Assembly: GCF_900119915.1 (NCBI RefSeq)
Contig: NZ_LT635455.1
Coordinates: forward strand, 558,001-622,000
From: Olsenella timonensis
GTDB taxonomy: Bacteria > Actinomycetota > Coriobacteriia > Coriobacteriales > Atopobiaceae
DNA length: 64,000 nt
Reading direction: 5' to 3'
In this document: positions 34,132 through 42,203 of the stretch, piece after piece
Numbering within the stretch: the stretch's first letter is position 1
Layout of the letters: each line of letters starts with the position of its first letter
The notes under the pieces: model-generated
Told to the model about the DNA's origin: nothing
Seen by the model: the letters and a program-made list of their open reading frames with translations, nothing else
Database searches by the model: none
Program-made: the position numbers and the translations under genes

Positions 34132-35751
34132 TCAGCCCTCTGCGGGCGCGGCGCCGGTCTTCCACCGGAACTCGACCGCCTTCGAGGGGTCGAGCCCGGC
34201 GCCCCGCGCGTTTCTCCGCGCGTTTTCCGACCGGTCGGTCTTGGTGAGGTAGACGTCGCACAGGAGGTCGACGACGGCGCGCTTCGCGTCGAGGTCGGCC
34301 TCGCGGAACGCCTCGGCGGGCGCGACCTCGCGCACGATCGCCGGCGGCTCCGGCATGTCGGCGAGCGCGCGCAGGCGCGCCTCCGCCTCGCGTATGGCCG
34401 CCTCGGCGACGTCGCGGGCGCGCTTCAGGTCCTCGGCGCGGATGAGGTCGCGGGCGTAGTCGGCCTCGGCGCGCTCGATGCGCCCGCGCTGGCGCGCGAC
34501 CTCGGCCTCGATGTCCTTCACCTCGCCGGCGTCGCCCTCGCGGCGCACGCACACGAGGCTCGCGAGGTCGGGGCGGGAGAGCACCGCCTCCATGACGCTC
34601 TCGACGTAGGCGTCCACGAGGTCGGCCTTGCGCGCGACGTGGCCGGTGCACGTGTAGCAGACCCCCTGCAGGTGCACGCGGCCGCCGCAGGCGGGGCAGC
34701 GGAAGAGCCCGCTGCCCAGGTGCGTGCGCGCCGCCGCCGGCCCCTTGCCCGAGATCTTCGGGCGCCGGTCGGGGTCGTCGAGCACCGCCTGCACGCGCTC
34801 CCAGTCCTCGGCGGGCACGATGGGCTCCCACTGCCCGCGCACCCACTCGCCGGTCCCCTCGTCGCGCACACGCCGGTTGTGCCAGGGCGCGCTCTTGTCG
34901 CCGTTCTTGCCGACCTCGGTGGGGATGTAGGTCGCGAAGCCGGCGTAGCGCGGGTTCCTGAGCATCTTCAGTACGGCCGAGCTGTTCCAGGGCTGCTCGG
35001 CGGGCAGCTCGTGCGGCGGGCGGTCGGGGTGGCGCTCGTTCCACTCGACGGCCGCGCGGTAGCTCGGTCGCGGCAGCGTGGGCACGCCTGCGGTCAGCTC
35101 GTCCCTCTCGCCCGAGAGCGCCCGGGCGATGGCCTTGAGCGACGCCCCCGCGAGGAAGGCGGCGAACACGGCGCGCACGGCCTCGGCCTCGTCCTCGATC
35201 ACCTCGCCGGCGTGGGTGTATCCGGTCGGGCGGTTGCCGACGGGCACGCGCCCGATGCGCGCCCGCTGGCGGTTGGCCGCCCTCTGGCGCTCGCCCTTGT
35301 GCTGGGATTCGTTCTCGGCGACGGCGACGCGGATGCGGGCGACGAGCAGGTCGCCCGAGCGCGAGAGGTCGAGATCCATTCCGTGCGCCTCGACGACGTG
35401 GCAAAGACCTGCTTTGGCGAGCTTGACCCATTGGTCGAGCTGCCCGGGCTGGCGCGTGAGGCGGTCGAGGTCCCACACGTAGACGCGACCGACCTCGCCG
35501 GCGCACACGTCCGCAAGCAGACGCTCGTAGTCGGGGCGGCGCTTGCGGGCGTCGGCCGCCGAGATCGACAGGTCCGAGTAGACGCGCTCGGCGCTCACCT
35601 CGACGCCGTCTCTGGCCGCGCGGTCGCGACACTCCTTCTCCTGGCGGTCGAGCGCGAGCTCGCCCATACCCTGGTCGAGCGAGATGCGGACGTAGATCGC
35701 CGCGTCTCGGTCTACTGGTTTAGTTGTCTCGTTGCTGGATTTCCGCCCCAC
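34132..35751 (-). CDS. Large serine recombinase (integrase) of the element
   Basis: A 539-residue serine integrase. The resolvase-like catalytic domain starts AAIYVRISLDQGMGELALDR with Ser24 as nucleophile, then YSDLSISAADARKRRPDYERLL and VYVWDLDRLTRQPGQL. The recombinase domain follows (IGRVPVGNRPTGYTHAG, AVLKMLRNPRYAGFATY), then a zinc ribbon (RCPACGGRVHL with CYTC) and a coiled coil at ~410-460, as in large serine recombinases. It starts with GTG at 35751, 94 bp from the right crossover point. It directs unidirectional attP x attB integration into the HTH gene. Confidence 0.95.
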   Translation of the reverse strand: MGRKSSNETTKPVDRDAAIYVRISLDQGMGELALDRQEKECRDRAARDGVEVSAERVYSDLSISAADARKRRPDYERLLADVCAGEVGRVYVWDLDRLTRQPGQLDQWVKLAKAGLCHVVEAHGMDLDLSRSGDLLVARIRVAVAENESQHKGERQRAANRQRARIGRVPVGNRPTGYTHAGEVIEDEAEAVRAVFAAFLAGASLKAIARALSGERDELTAGVPTLPRPSYRAAVEWNERHPDRPPHELPAEQPWNSSAVLKMLRNPRYAGFATYIPTEVGKNGDKSAPWHNRRVRDEGTGEWVRGQWEPIVPAEDWERVQAVLDDPDRRPKISGKGPAAARTHLGSGLFRCPACGGRVHLQGVCYTCTGHVARKADLVDAYVESVMEAVLSRPDLASLVCVRREGDAGEVKDIEAEVARQRGRIERAEADYARDLIRAEDLKRARDVAEAAIREAEARLRALADMPEPPAIVREVAPAEAFREADLDAKRAVVDLLCDVYLTKTDRSENARRNARGAGLDPSKAVEFRWKTGAAPAEG

Positions 35752-35819
35752 GACTGCATCACCCCGAAGGTCGATTCGGTTACAAAGTCGCAGGGATTTG
35801 GCTATATTTTAGCTTTTCA

Positions 35820-35872
35820 GCCATGTAAGGTCAATTTGCCTACCGGGTAGGACCCTGCCCGACGTCCAGAGC
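35820..35872. other. attR junction of the serine-recombinase element
   Basis: Element sequence ends and host gene resumes at GG 35846-35847. The element side (35821-35845) is the inverted partner of 14546-14570. The host side continues TAGGACCCTGCCC, coding R-T-L-P of the split regulator. Confidence 0.85.
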
Positions 35873-36559
35873 ATGCTCCTCCTCGCGAACCTCTTCGGCA
35901 CCACGATTGACGAGATGGTGAGAGGGGACGTGGACGAGATGCGCGAGATGGTCGAGAAGGACGAGCGGCGGACGAGGACTCTCGCGGTGGCGCTGGCCGC
36001 GGTCGAGGTTGTCGCGGTCACGGCGCTCGCCGTGACGGCGGTCGCTGGGCGCGAGTACCTGGAGCCGGCGCTGCGCCTGCTGCTCGCGGTGCTGGCGCTG
36101 GCGTTCTCGGTGGCTGTGCTGGCGTCGCGGCGCGGGCGGGGCGACGAGGGCGCGAGGAGCGCGGCCGAGCTTCTCGGCGCGGCCACGGGCGAGCCCGTGG
36201 AGGCCGCCCGCGCGAGCGGCGCCGCCCTGGGGATGCGGGTCGTCCTGCAGGTCTTTGTGGGCCTCGCCGTGGGCATTGGCGTGCTCGTGGCGGCAGATGT
36301 CCTCCTCGACCCCGCGACGTTCCGCAAGCTGGCGGTCGTGCTCGCCGTCGCTGCCACGCTCGCAGGTTCCTTCGCCTTGGGGCGCCTCGCCCGCCCGACG
36401 TGGGCGGCCGCCGTCCTGCCTGCGCTCTGGGTCGCGGGCGCCGTCGCCCTTGGCGCGGCGACGGGCGGCCTCGGCTCTCCTCGCGACTGGTTCGCCGTCG
36501 CGGGCGGAGCGGTCGTGCTCCTCGCCTTCTGGGCGATCGGCCGGCGGCATCGGGGGTAG
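35846..36559 (+). pseudogene. 3' fragment of the HTH-membrane regulator split by the element
   Basis: The frame continues the HTH of 14433-14545: R-TLPDVQSMLLLANLFGTT completes the DNA-binding domain, then a linker (VRGDVDEMREMVEKDERR) and about six membrane helices up to residue ~270. The region has no start codon in the right place and no promoter of its own; an internal ATG at 35873 lacks a ribosome-binding site. Intact paralogues of the same design lie nearby (37969-38355 and 40488-41117). Confidence 0.9.
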
Positions 36560-36696
36560 GCGCGGCGTCGCCGGAACCGACGAGGCCACCGGGCGTCCCG
36601 AGGGAGCCTCCCACGGGGCGCCTTCACGTTTCCGTGCATCCATGCGCCCCTCTGCGGGTAGAATCACCCCAATCGTCCCCTCCCGAGGAGGCACGC

Positions 36697-36714
36697 ATGA
36701 CGACAGACCTCTAG
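36697..36714 (+). CDS. Possible 5-codon leader peptide MTTDL
   Basis: ATG-ACG-ACA-GAC-CTC-TAG has a strong ribosome-binding site (CGAGGAGGCACGC), 44 bp before the GNAT-nucleotidyltransferase start. CCGAT and ATCGG around the gap could pair. A TAGAAT at 36659 may be the -10. A regulatory role is inference. Confidence 0.4.
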   Translation: MTTDL

Positions 36715-36757
36715 CCGATGACGCCTGAAGCTTTCGCTATCGGATGGAGGGACTGCT

Positions 36758-37873
36758 ATGTCGAGAATCAGGGAGATGCTGCCCGGTGAGTACGGGCTGC
36801 TGGACGAGTTCCTGTACCAGGCGATCCACACCGAGCCGGGCGAGCCGCGCCCGCCGCGCTCCGTGACCGCGGGCCCGGCGCTGCGCGCCTACGTCGAGGG
36901 CTTCGGCCGAACCGGCGACGTTGCCGTCTGCGCCGAGGAGGGCGGCGAGGTCGTGGGGGCCGCCTGGGCGCGCCTCATGCGCGGCTACGGCTTCGCGGGG
37001 GACGGCGTGCCGGAGCTCGCCGTCTCCGTCCTGCCGGGCCATCGCGGCCGCGGGGTGGGGACCGCCCTGCTCTCCTCCCTCGTCGAGCGGTGCTCAGAGC
37101 TCGGCCGCCCCGCGCTGTCGCTCTCGGTGCAGCGCTCCAACCCGGCCGTGCGCCTCTACGAGCGGCTCGGCTTCCGGGAGGTCTCCGGCGACGACGGGGA
37201 GGCCGTGATGGCGCTCCCGCTCGGCGGCCGCGACGAGGGCGCCCGAGGGGGAAGCCCCTTCGAGCGGGCGTGCGCGGCCGCCCTGCGGGTGCTGGCCGCC
37301 CCCTGCCTCGCCGGGAGGGCATACCTCCAGGGAGGCCTCGTCCCCTGGGTCGCCTCCGGGCGCGACTCCGGGAGGCCCCATGGCGACGTGGACGTCTCGG
37401 TGCGCCTGGGCGACATGCCGGCCGTGCGCGCCTGGCTCGCCGCGGAGGGCCTGTACGACCCCGCGCTCGACTCGCTCGGCCTGGGATGCAACGGGGGCCG
37501 CGACGACTTCGGTGCCCACGCGCTCGTCGACGGCGTGCTCGTGAGCTTCTGCCCGTTCCTCCTCGAGGGAAACGACCTCCGCCAGCGCAGCGCCGCGCTC
37601 GCGGCGACCGACGGCTTCGACGCCCTGCTCGAGGCGGTCGTCCCCGGCGTCGCGGAGGGCGACCTCTTCGAGGGGCGCGCGCTGCCGTGCGGCGCCGTCG
37701 TCGGCTGCGCCACGCTCGAGTCCGTTCGCGCCGCCAAGGTCGCGAGCGGGCGCGAGAAGGACGCGCGCGACGTCGCCGAGATCGACCGCATCGGGTACGA
37801 CCCCGCGCGCTACGCCCGCGTTGCCGCCGCCTACGCCGCCATGCGCATCGAGTGCGTCGCCCACGGGGAGTAG
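36758..37873 (+). CDS. GNAT acetyltransferase fused to a nucleotidyltransferase-like domain
   Basis: A 371-residue fusion. Residues 1-150 are a GNAT domain: the acetyl-CoA loop lies in VSVLPGHRGRGVGTALL, followed by RSNPAVRLYERLGFREV. Residues ~165-371 resemble the MNT/aminoglycoside-nucleotidyltransferase fold, with LQGGLVPWVASGR and the metal-binding HGDVDVSV, then a helical tail with KDARDVAEI. Each half on its own has relatives that modify aminoglycosides or lincosamides, but a resistance phenotype cannot be claimed. The fusion could act on a native small molecule. It follows the possible MTTDL leader. Confidence 0.8.
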   Translation: MSRIREMLPGEYGLLDEFLYQAIHTEPGEPRPPRSVTAGPALRAYVEGFGRTGDVAVCAEEGGEVVGAAWARLMRGYGFAGDGVPELAVSVLPGHRGRGVGTALLSSLVERCSELGRPALSLSVQRSNPAVRLYERLGFREVSGDDGEAVMALPLGGRDEGARGGSPFERACAAALRVLAAPCLAGRAYLQGGLVPWVASGRDSGRPHGDVDVSVRLGDMPAVRAWLAAEGLYDPALDSLGLGCNGGRDDFGAHALVDGVLVSFCPFLLEGNDLRQRSAALAATDGFDALLEAVVPGVAEGDLFEGRALPCGAVVGCATLESVRAAKVASGREKDARDVAEIDRIGYDPARYARVAAAYAAMRIECVAHGE

Positions 37874-37968
37874 GCGGGCAATCTGAAGGTGGGGGGTGCG
37901 GGTCGCCGCCGCGGCCCGCACCCCCGATTGGCCCGGCGTCGTGCCCCGCGCGCCCCCGCCGCCGGCTC

Positions 37969-38355
37969 CTACCTCACGAAGAGGCCCCCGCTGAGAACCC
38001 CGTAGGCCACCACCAGCGCGAAGAGCGCCAGGACGACGCAGCCGACGACGAGGAACGCCCGCCAGGCCCTGAGCACCGCCTCCTTGCCCCGCTCGACGTC
38101 GGAGTAGATCGACGAGATCTGCTTCTCGGACTCGTTGAGCGCGCGCACGTCGCCCACGTCGACGCCCCTCACGAGCTCGTCGAGGCTCATCTCGTAGTAG
38201 TCGGACAGCAGAACGAGCCTCTGGAAGTCGGGGTAGGACTGCCCGAGCTCCCACTTCGACACCGTCTGCCTCGAGACGCCGAGCTCATAGCCGAGTTGCT
38301 CCTGCGAGAGCCCGCGTTTTCTTCTGAGGTCGGCGAGCCTGTCGTTGAAGTTCAT
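37969..38355 (-). CDS. XRE-type HTH regulator with one membrane helix
   Basis: A 128-residue protein. The N-terminal 60 residues are a helix-turn-helix (RLADLRRKRGLSQEQLGYEL, GVSRQTVSKWELGQSYPDFQ). A linker with VRGVDVGDVRALNESEKQ precedes one membrane helix (FLVVGCVVLALFALVVAYGV) at the C terminus. It belongs to the same design as the regulator disrupted by the mobile element. The ATG at 38355 has GAAAGGAACG upstream. Confidence 0.9.
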   Translation of the reverse strand: MNFNDRLADLRRKRGLSQEQLGYELGVSRQTVSKWELGQSYPDFQRLVLLSDYYEMSLDELVRGVDVGDVRALNESEKQISSIYSDVERGKEAVLRAWRAFLVVGCVVLALFALVVAYGVLSGGLFVR

Positions 38356-38506
38356 GGTCGTTCCTTTCGGTCGGTTCTGCAGTCCGCACCGCGTGGGTGC
38401 AAGACCATGGAACCGCGCTGCGGGCCCTGGCGCCACCAACGACGGTTGGCAATTTGTCAACCAAGGGAGGCATTGGGCGAGGTTGCGGCCCTGCCAGCCT
38501 CTGCAC

Positions 38507-39022
38507 TCACAGGTAGCGGCGCGTGCGACCCATGTACGCCTCGTAGGGATCTCCGAAGCGCTCGCGGCACCATCGCTCCTCGGTGAGCACGAGTCTGTGT
38601 CCCGCCGCCTGGAAGCCGAGCGCGAGTGCGAGCATGGCCGGCGATGCGGCAAGTGTCGCGATGCCGAGAAGCACGAGCAGGTAGGAGACGTACATCGGGT
38701 TGCGCGAGACGCGGTAGAGCCCGTTGCCGGCGAAGCCGTGAGGGCCCGGGCGGCAGAAGTCCCACGCTGCCTTCGTCTCGAGTGCGAGGCCTGCCGCGTA
38801 GAGCGCGGCGCCCGCAGCGAGGAGTGCGCCCTCCGCGCGGACCGTGAGGACGAGGGGCAGCAGGATGACGGCGGAGGTCAGGAGGTTGTAGGAGATTCGT
38901 GCCGCGCCGTTCTTCTCGCCGAAGGCATCGTGGGCTGCTCGCACCGACCCGTCGCCCCCGGCGAGGGCAGGTGCGACGTGGCGCACGGCGAGCCAGGGGA
39001 CGACGAGAGGAAAGGCGCTCAT
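38507..39022 (-). CDS. Isoprenylcysteine/phospholipid methyltransferase-like membrane protein
   Basis: A 171-residue membrane protein with about five helices. The conserved C-terminal region GLYRVSRNPMYVSYLLVLLG, followed by EERWCRERFGDPYEAYMGRTRRYL, is the ICMT/PEMT signature, where S-adenosylmethionine binds. It overlaps the DUF3788 gene by 4 bp. Bacterial members have unknown lipid or protein substrates. Confidence 0.88.
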   Translation of the reverse strand: MSAFPLVVPWLAVRHVAPALAGGDGSVRAAHDAFGEKNGAARISYNLLTSAVILLPLVLTVRAEGALLAAGAALYAAGLALETKAAWDFCRPGPHGFAGNGLYRVSRNPMYVSYLLVLLGIATLAASPAMLALALGFQAAGHRLVLTEERWCRERFGDPYEAYMGRTRRYL

Positions 39023-39438
39023 GCGGGCTTCACGCGGTTCGGCCGCCGCTTGAGCGCGAGCAGCCTGAGGTAGTCGCCGAACTCGGAGCCGTCCGTCGGC
39101 TCGAACATCACCCACTTGCCGTCGCGGTAGGTCCGAGCGTCGTCGTACGCCCTGATGACGGACTCGGAGAGCTCACCCCGGATGCTCTCGACCTTCTCCC
39201 GCTCGTTCCTCCCGAAGACGACCATGAAGCCCATTTGGCCCGGGGCGGCGTAGAGCGCGCAGAGCGTCTTGCCACCCCTGCGGTACTTGTATTCGATGTC
39301 CCACTGCTTTCCGCCCGGCCCCCAGGCGCGCTCCATCTCGTAGCGCTCCTCGATGGCGGAGCAGAGCCCCCTCCACACCTCGGCGAGCGAAAGCCCGAGC
39401 AGCTCGGCGAGCCTCTCCTGGCAGGCGTCGGCGATCAT
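39019..39438 (-). CDS. DUF3788-type protein
   Basis: A 139-residue protein beginning MIADACQERLAELLGLSLAE. It contains WDIEYKYRRGGKTLCALYAA and MGFMVVFGRNEREKVE, then a tail with DGKWVMFEPTD, all of which fit DUF3788 (YjbR-like fold). AAGGGAG precedes the ATG. It is translationally coupled to the methyltransferase-like gene downstream. Confidence 0.8.
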   Translation of the reverse strand: MIADACQERLAELLGLSLAEVWRGLCSAIEERYEMERAWGPGGKQWDIEYKYRRGGKTLCALYAAPGQMGFMVVFGRNEREKVESIRGELSESVIRAYDDARTYRDGKWVMFEPTDGSEFGDYLRLLALKRRPNRVKPA

Positions 39439-39550
39439 GGGTACTCCCTTCGTCCGGGCTCCGATCGCTCCCATTATCCCATGGGTGCGCCGGGACCGGC
39501 GGCGCGCCCGGTATAATCGGGAGAGTGAGCCCGACCAGAGGAGATGCGCC

Positions 39551-39934
39551 ATGGACCTCTCGCGCATAGACGCCCGCCTGCTCTCGCGCCCCGGCGCCAC
39601 GAAGGCCCTCCACGAGAAGTGGGGCTGGATGGTCTACTGGGTCGGCGGCAGGCAGTTCGCCTGCGAGTTCACGGTCTCTCCCGAAGCTAGGCCGCCCTAC
39701 GCGGGGCGTCACCTGCTCTCGCTCAAGTGCGACCCCGACCGCATCCTGGAGCTGCGCACCGAGCATCCGGGCGAGGTGCTGCCCGGCTACTACTCCGACG
39801 GGCGCACGTGGGTCTCCATCGACCTGAGCTCCGATCTGTCCGAGGGGCTCGTGCTCGACCTGTGCGACATGAGCTACGAGCTCGTCTTTGCCAAGCTGCC
39901 CAAGCGCGCGCGGCAGGAGATCGCCGGCGAGTAG
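39551..39934 (+). CDS. MmcQ/YjbR-family protein, second paralogue
   Basis: A 127-residue protein very similar to that at 7114-7497 (shared GATKALHEKWGWMVYWVGGR, HLLSLKCDPDRILELR and LPGYYSDGRTW). The short upstream region with AGAGGAGATGCGCC also resembles the first copy's. A native duplication separated by the later insertion of the mobile element. Confidence 0.87.
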   Translation: MDLSRIDARLLSRPGATKALHEKWGWMVYWVGGRQFACEFTVSPEARPPYAGRHLLSLKCDPDRILELRTEHPGEVLPGYYSDGRTWVSIDLSSDLSEGLVLDLCDMSYELVFAKLPKRARQEIAGE

Positions 39935-39937
39935 CCG

Positions 39938-40438
39938 CTACCCCGCGAGCGCGCGCAGCGAGTCGGCGGCGGCCCGCGAGGAGAGATGGAGCCTGAGACC
40001 GATGGGGCTCACCTCGAGCTCCACGACGGGCGACCCCTCGTAGGTGGTGACCTCGAGCACCTTGACCTCGTCGAGGTCGGCCGCGTCCTGGCCCGCCTTC
40101 TGCGTCTCGGGCTGCCACAGCTCGAAGGCGTACTCGGCGTCCCCCTCCGGCTCCGAGGCGAGGCCGTTCTCGCCGGAGAGCGACTCGAAGGCGCCCTCGA
40201 TCTGGGCCTGGTCTGTCAGCTCGCGCACGACCTCGCCGGTCTGGGCGTCTCTCACGACGAGTCGGGAGACCTTGCCCCACTCGACGCCCGAGAGCGTGTC
40301 GGCGAGCTCCTGCGCCTGGGAGGCGAAGTCCTCCGCCTGGTCGGCGACGTCGCCGAGCCCGGGCAGGCCGAAGCACCCCGCGAGGGGCAGCGCGATCGTT
40401 GCGGCGAGCAGTGCGGTGATGGCGGTGCGGGCTCTCAT
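39938..40438 (-). CDS. Predicted lipoprotein
   Basis: A 166-residue protein with a clear lipoprotein signal peptide: MRARTAITALLAATIALPLAGC, lipobox LAGC and Cys22. The mature part has a coiled acidic segment (VADQAEDFASQAQELADTL) and a beta-rich domain with VSRLVVRDAQTGEVVRELTD. The function is unknown; it is probably anchored to the outer face of the membrane. Confidence 0.85.
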   Translation of the reverse strand: MRARTAITALLAATIALPLAGCFGLPGLGDVADQAEDFASQAQELADTLSGVEWGKVSRLVVRDAQTGEVVRELTDQAQIEGAFESLSGENGLASEPEGDAEYAFELWQPETQKAGQDAADLDEVKVLEVTTYEGSPVVELEVSPIGLRLHLSSRAAADSLRALAG

Positions 40439-40487
40439 GGGACTCCTTCCGATGTGGTCCTCGCCCATTCTACCCCCGGTGCCGTCC

Positions 40488-41117
40488 CTATCCGAGCAGC
40501 GTATCCGCGAGCGCGGCTCCGCCGTAGCCCACGAACGCGCCGACGGCCATCGCGAGGAGCGTCATGCCGACGGTGCGGATGGCCTTCATCCAGCTGGGGA
40601 TCATGCGCTCGCGCCGCCCGCGCTCCGTGTTGCGGTCCACCGCCTCGCCCTTCCAGTAGGCGAGGATCTCACCGTAGGTGACGAGGTCGTGCGACTTCTT
40701 GATGCGATCCACCCAGCAGGCGGCGAACATCGCGACGCCCCAGAGCACGAGGGCGAGCACGAAGGTGGGCACGGTCTGCTCGAGCGGCCAGTCCCAGGCA
40801 AACGCCTGCAGGCAGACCCATATCATCGCGGCAATCATGAGCAGCAGGAATCCGAGCATCACGTAGCTCAGGCGCTTCATGGTCTTGACGTCGCGGTCGA
40901 TGGTCTCGTTCATGGTCTCCACGTCTCCTTTGATGAGAGAGTCCACGGACGCGCCGAAGATCTCGGAGAGCAGGAGCAGGCTCTGGACGTCGGGGTAGGT
41001 CTTGCCGTTCTCCCACGAGCTGATCGTCTGGCGGCTCACGTACACGCGTGCCGCGAGGTCGTCCTGCGACATGTCCGCCGCAGCGCGCAGCTCGCGTATC
41101 CTTCCGCCGACCTCCAT
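40488..41117 (-). CDS. XRE-type HTH regulator with four membrane helices
   Basis: A 209-residue protein. The HTH (IRELRAAADMSQDDLAARVY, VSRQTISSWENGKTYPDVQS) is followed by a linker KGDVETMNETIDRDVKTMKR and about four hydrophobic segments (YVMLGFLLLMIAAMIWVCL, VPTFVLALVLWGVAMFAACW and two near the C terminus). Same architecture as the regulator disrupted at 14433/35848. The codons for WENGKTYPDVQ resemble the element's attB. Confidence 0.9.
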   Translation of the reverse strand: MEVGGRIRELRAAADMSQDDLAARVYVSRQTISSWENGKTYPDVQSLLLLSEIFGASVDSLIKGDVETMNETIDRDVKTMKRLSYVMLGFLLLMIAAMIWVCLQAFAWDWPLEQTVPTFVLALVLWGVAMFAACWVDRIKKSHDLVTYGEILAYWKGEAVDRNTERGRRERMIPSWMKAIRTVGMTLLAMAVGAFVGYGGAALADTLLG

Positions 41118-41424
41118 GCCCGCTCCTCCTCCGTTCTCCTCGGCGCGGCCCCTTACGGGCCAGACCATGGCACGTCTTGCGGAATCGTACCATCAAAGGG
41201 TCCCGACACCGGGCGCCACGGGGCGAGAAGCGCGCGTCAAGAGTTCTTTACGTAGCGTCTACCTGCGGATTTCCGGGGCGTATGCGACCTGGCCGACGGA
41301 CGCAGGCCGAAACGGGAGATACGAGCCGAGACAGGGGCGCGGGCGACTCCTTCCGCCCGCCTAGTTGTTGTGTGCCAATATGTTGCTCACGTCGACGACG
41401 CGCGACATGGGCGGCAGACCCCCG
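41118..41424. other. Gene-free stretch
   Basis: 307 bp between the HTH regulator start and the end of the VTT-protein gene. I see no supported gene, strong hairpin or repeat; it must hold the promoter of the HTH gene. Confidence 0.5.
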
Positions 41425-42108
41425 CTACGCCGCCGTCTCGCGGCGCCTGACGGCTCCGTACGCCGCGGCCCCCGCCCCGGCGAGCGCTACGGTCGCGACG
41501 AGGGTGACACCGGCCGCGGCCCAGTTGCCGCTCGAGGCAAACCCGGCGGCAAGCGTCGAGGTCACGATCGAGGGGATCCTGCCGACCGTGGCGATGGCAG
41601 CGATGCGCCACCAAGGGCGCGTGGTGAGTCCCGCCGCGTAGGTCAGGACGTCCTTCGGGGTGCCGGGGATGAGGAACACGATGAGCATGACGAGCTCGAA
41701 TCGCCTTGAGTCGCGCAGCCAGGCGACCCCGTCGAGCTGCTCCGCCGAGAAGAACGCCCGCACGATGCGCATCCCGAGGACCCTCACCAGCACGGTCACC
41801 GCGACCGTGCCGACGAGGCTTCCCGCCAGGCAGATTGCCGTACCCTCCCAGAACCCAAAGAGATAGCCCGCCGCGAGCTCGACGGGCTCGCCGGGCAGCA
41901 CCGCGACCGCGATCTGCGCCACGACGAGCCCGGCCATGGCCACGGGCGCGAGCGGCCCCTGCGCGTCGACCCACGCCTTGACCGCCTTGCCGTCCGAGAA
42001 GAACGCCCAGAGCCGGGGGCCAAACGCCACGGCGGCTGCCAGGACGGCGAGGGCCACGGCGACGGTGGCTACGGCGGCGACCCAGCGCGGCATCGTTCTT
42101 CTCGGCAT
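41425..42108 (-). CDS. VTT-domain (TVP38/TMEM64, DedA-like) membrane protein
   Basis: A 227-residue membrane protein with about six helices. The family core has VLPGEPVELAAGYLFGFWEG with the re-entrant motif, then GSLVGTVAVTVLVRVLG, the conserved FLIPGTPKDVLTYAAGLT and GRIPSIVTSTLAAG. The family moves or scrambles lipids or supports membrane energetics. Monocistronic. Confidence 0.9.
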   Translation of the reverse strand: MPRRTMPRWVAAVATVAVALAVLAAAVAFGPRLWAFFSDGKAVKAWVDAQGPLAPVAMAGLVVAQIAVAVLPGEPVELAAGYLFGFWEGTAICLAGSLVGTVAVTVLVRVLGMRIVRAFFSAEQLDGVAWLRDSRRFELVMLIVFLIPGTPKDVLTYAAGLTTRPWWRIAAIATVGRIPSIVTSTLAAGFASSGNWAAAGVTLVATVALAGAGAAAYGAVRRRETAA

Positions 42109-42203
42109 CTCGGCTCCCTTCGCGTGCCTCCTTTCAGAGGATTCTAGGGGGAGAAGGTAAAATAACCCTCAACACAAGATGGCGTTTTCGTCATGTTGCC
42201 GCC

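Larger units (their letters stand above)
14544..35847. mobile_element. Integrative and mobilizable element carrying tet(W), inserted by a large serine recombinase
   Basis: About 21.3 kb lie between the two halves of one regulator gene. The element encodes a large serine recombinase next to its right end, an excisionase-like protein at its left end, a primase-helicase, a MobV relaxase, SSB, ParA with partner, and small conserved proteins typical of Gram-positive conjugative elements. No VirB4, VirD4 or other transfer-channel gene is present, so it is classed as mobilizable, not self-conjugative. The joined internal ends make a dyad-symmetric attP centred on GG. Tetracycline resistance is the recognisable cargo, on a separate low-GC segment. 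Confidence 0.92.

Noticed and set aside
14544-35847. Self-transmissible ICE
   Set aside because: No VirB4, VirD4/FtsK-like coupling protein, or other secretion genes; only a relaxase is present.
35873-36559. Independent gene starting at the internal ATG 35873
   Set aside because: No ribosome-binding site and the start falls inside the last HTH helix of the split regulator; it is the 3' fragment of that gene.
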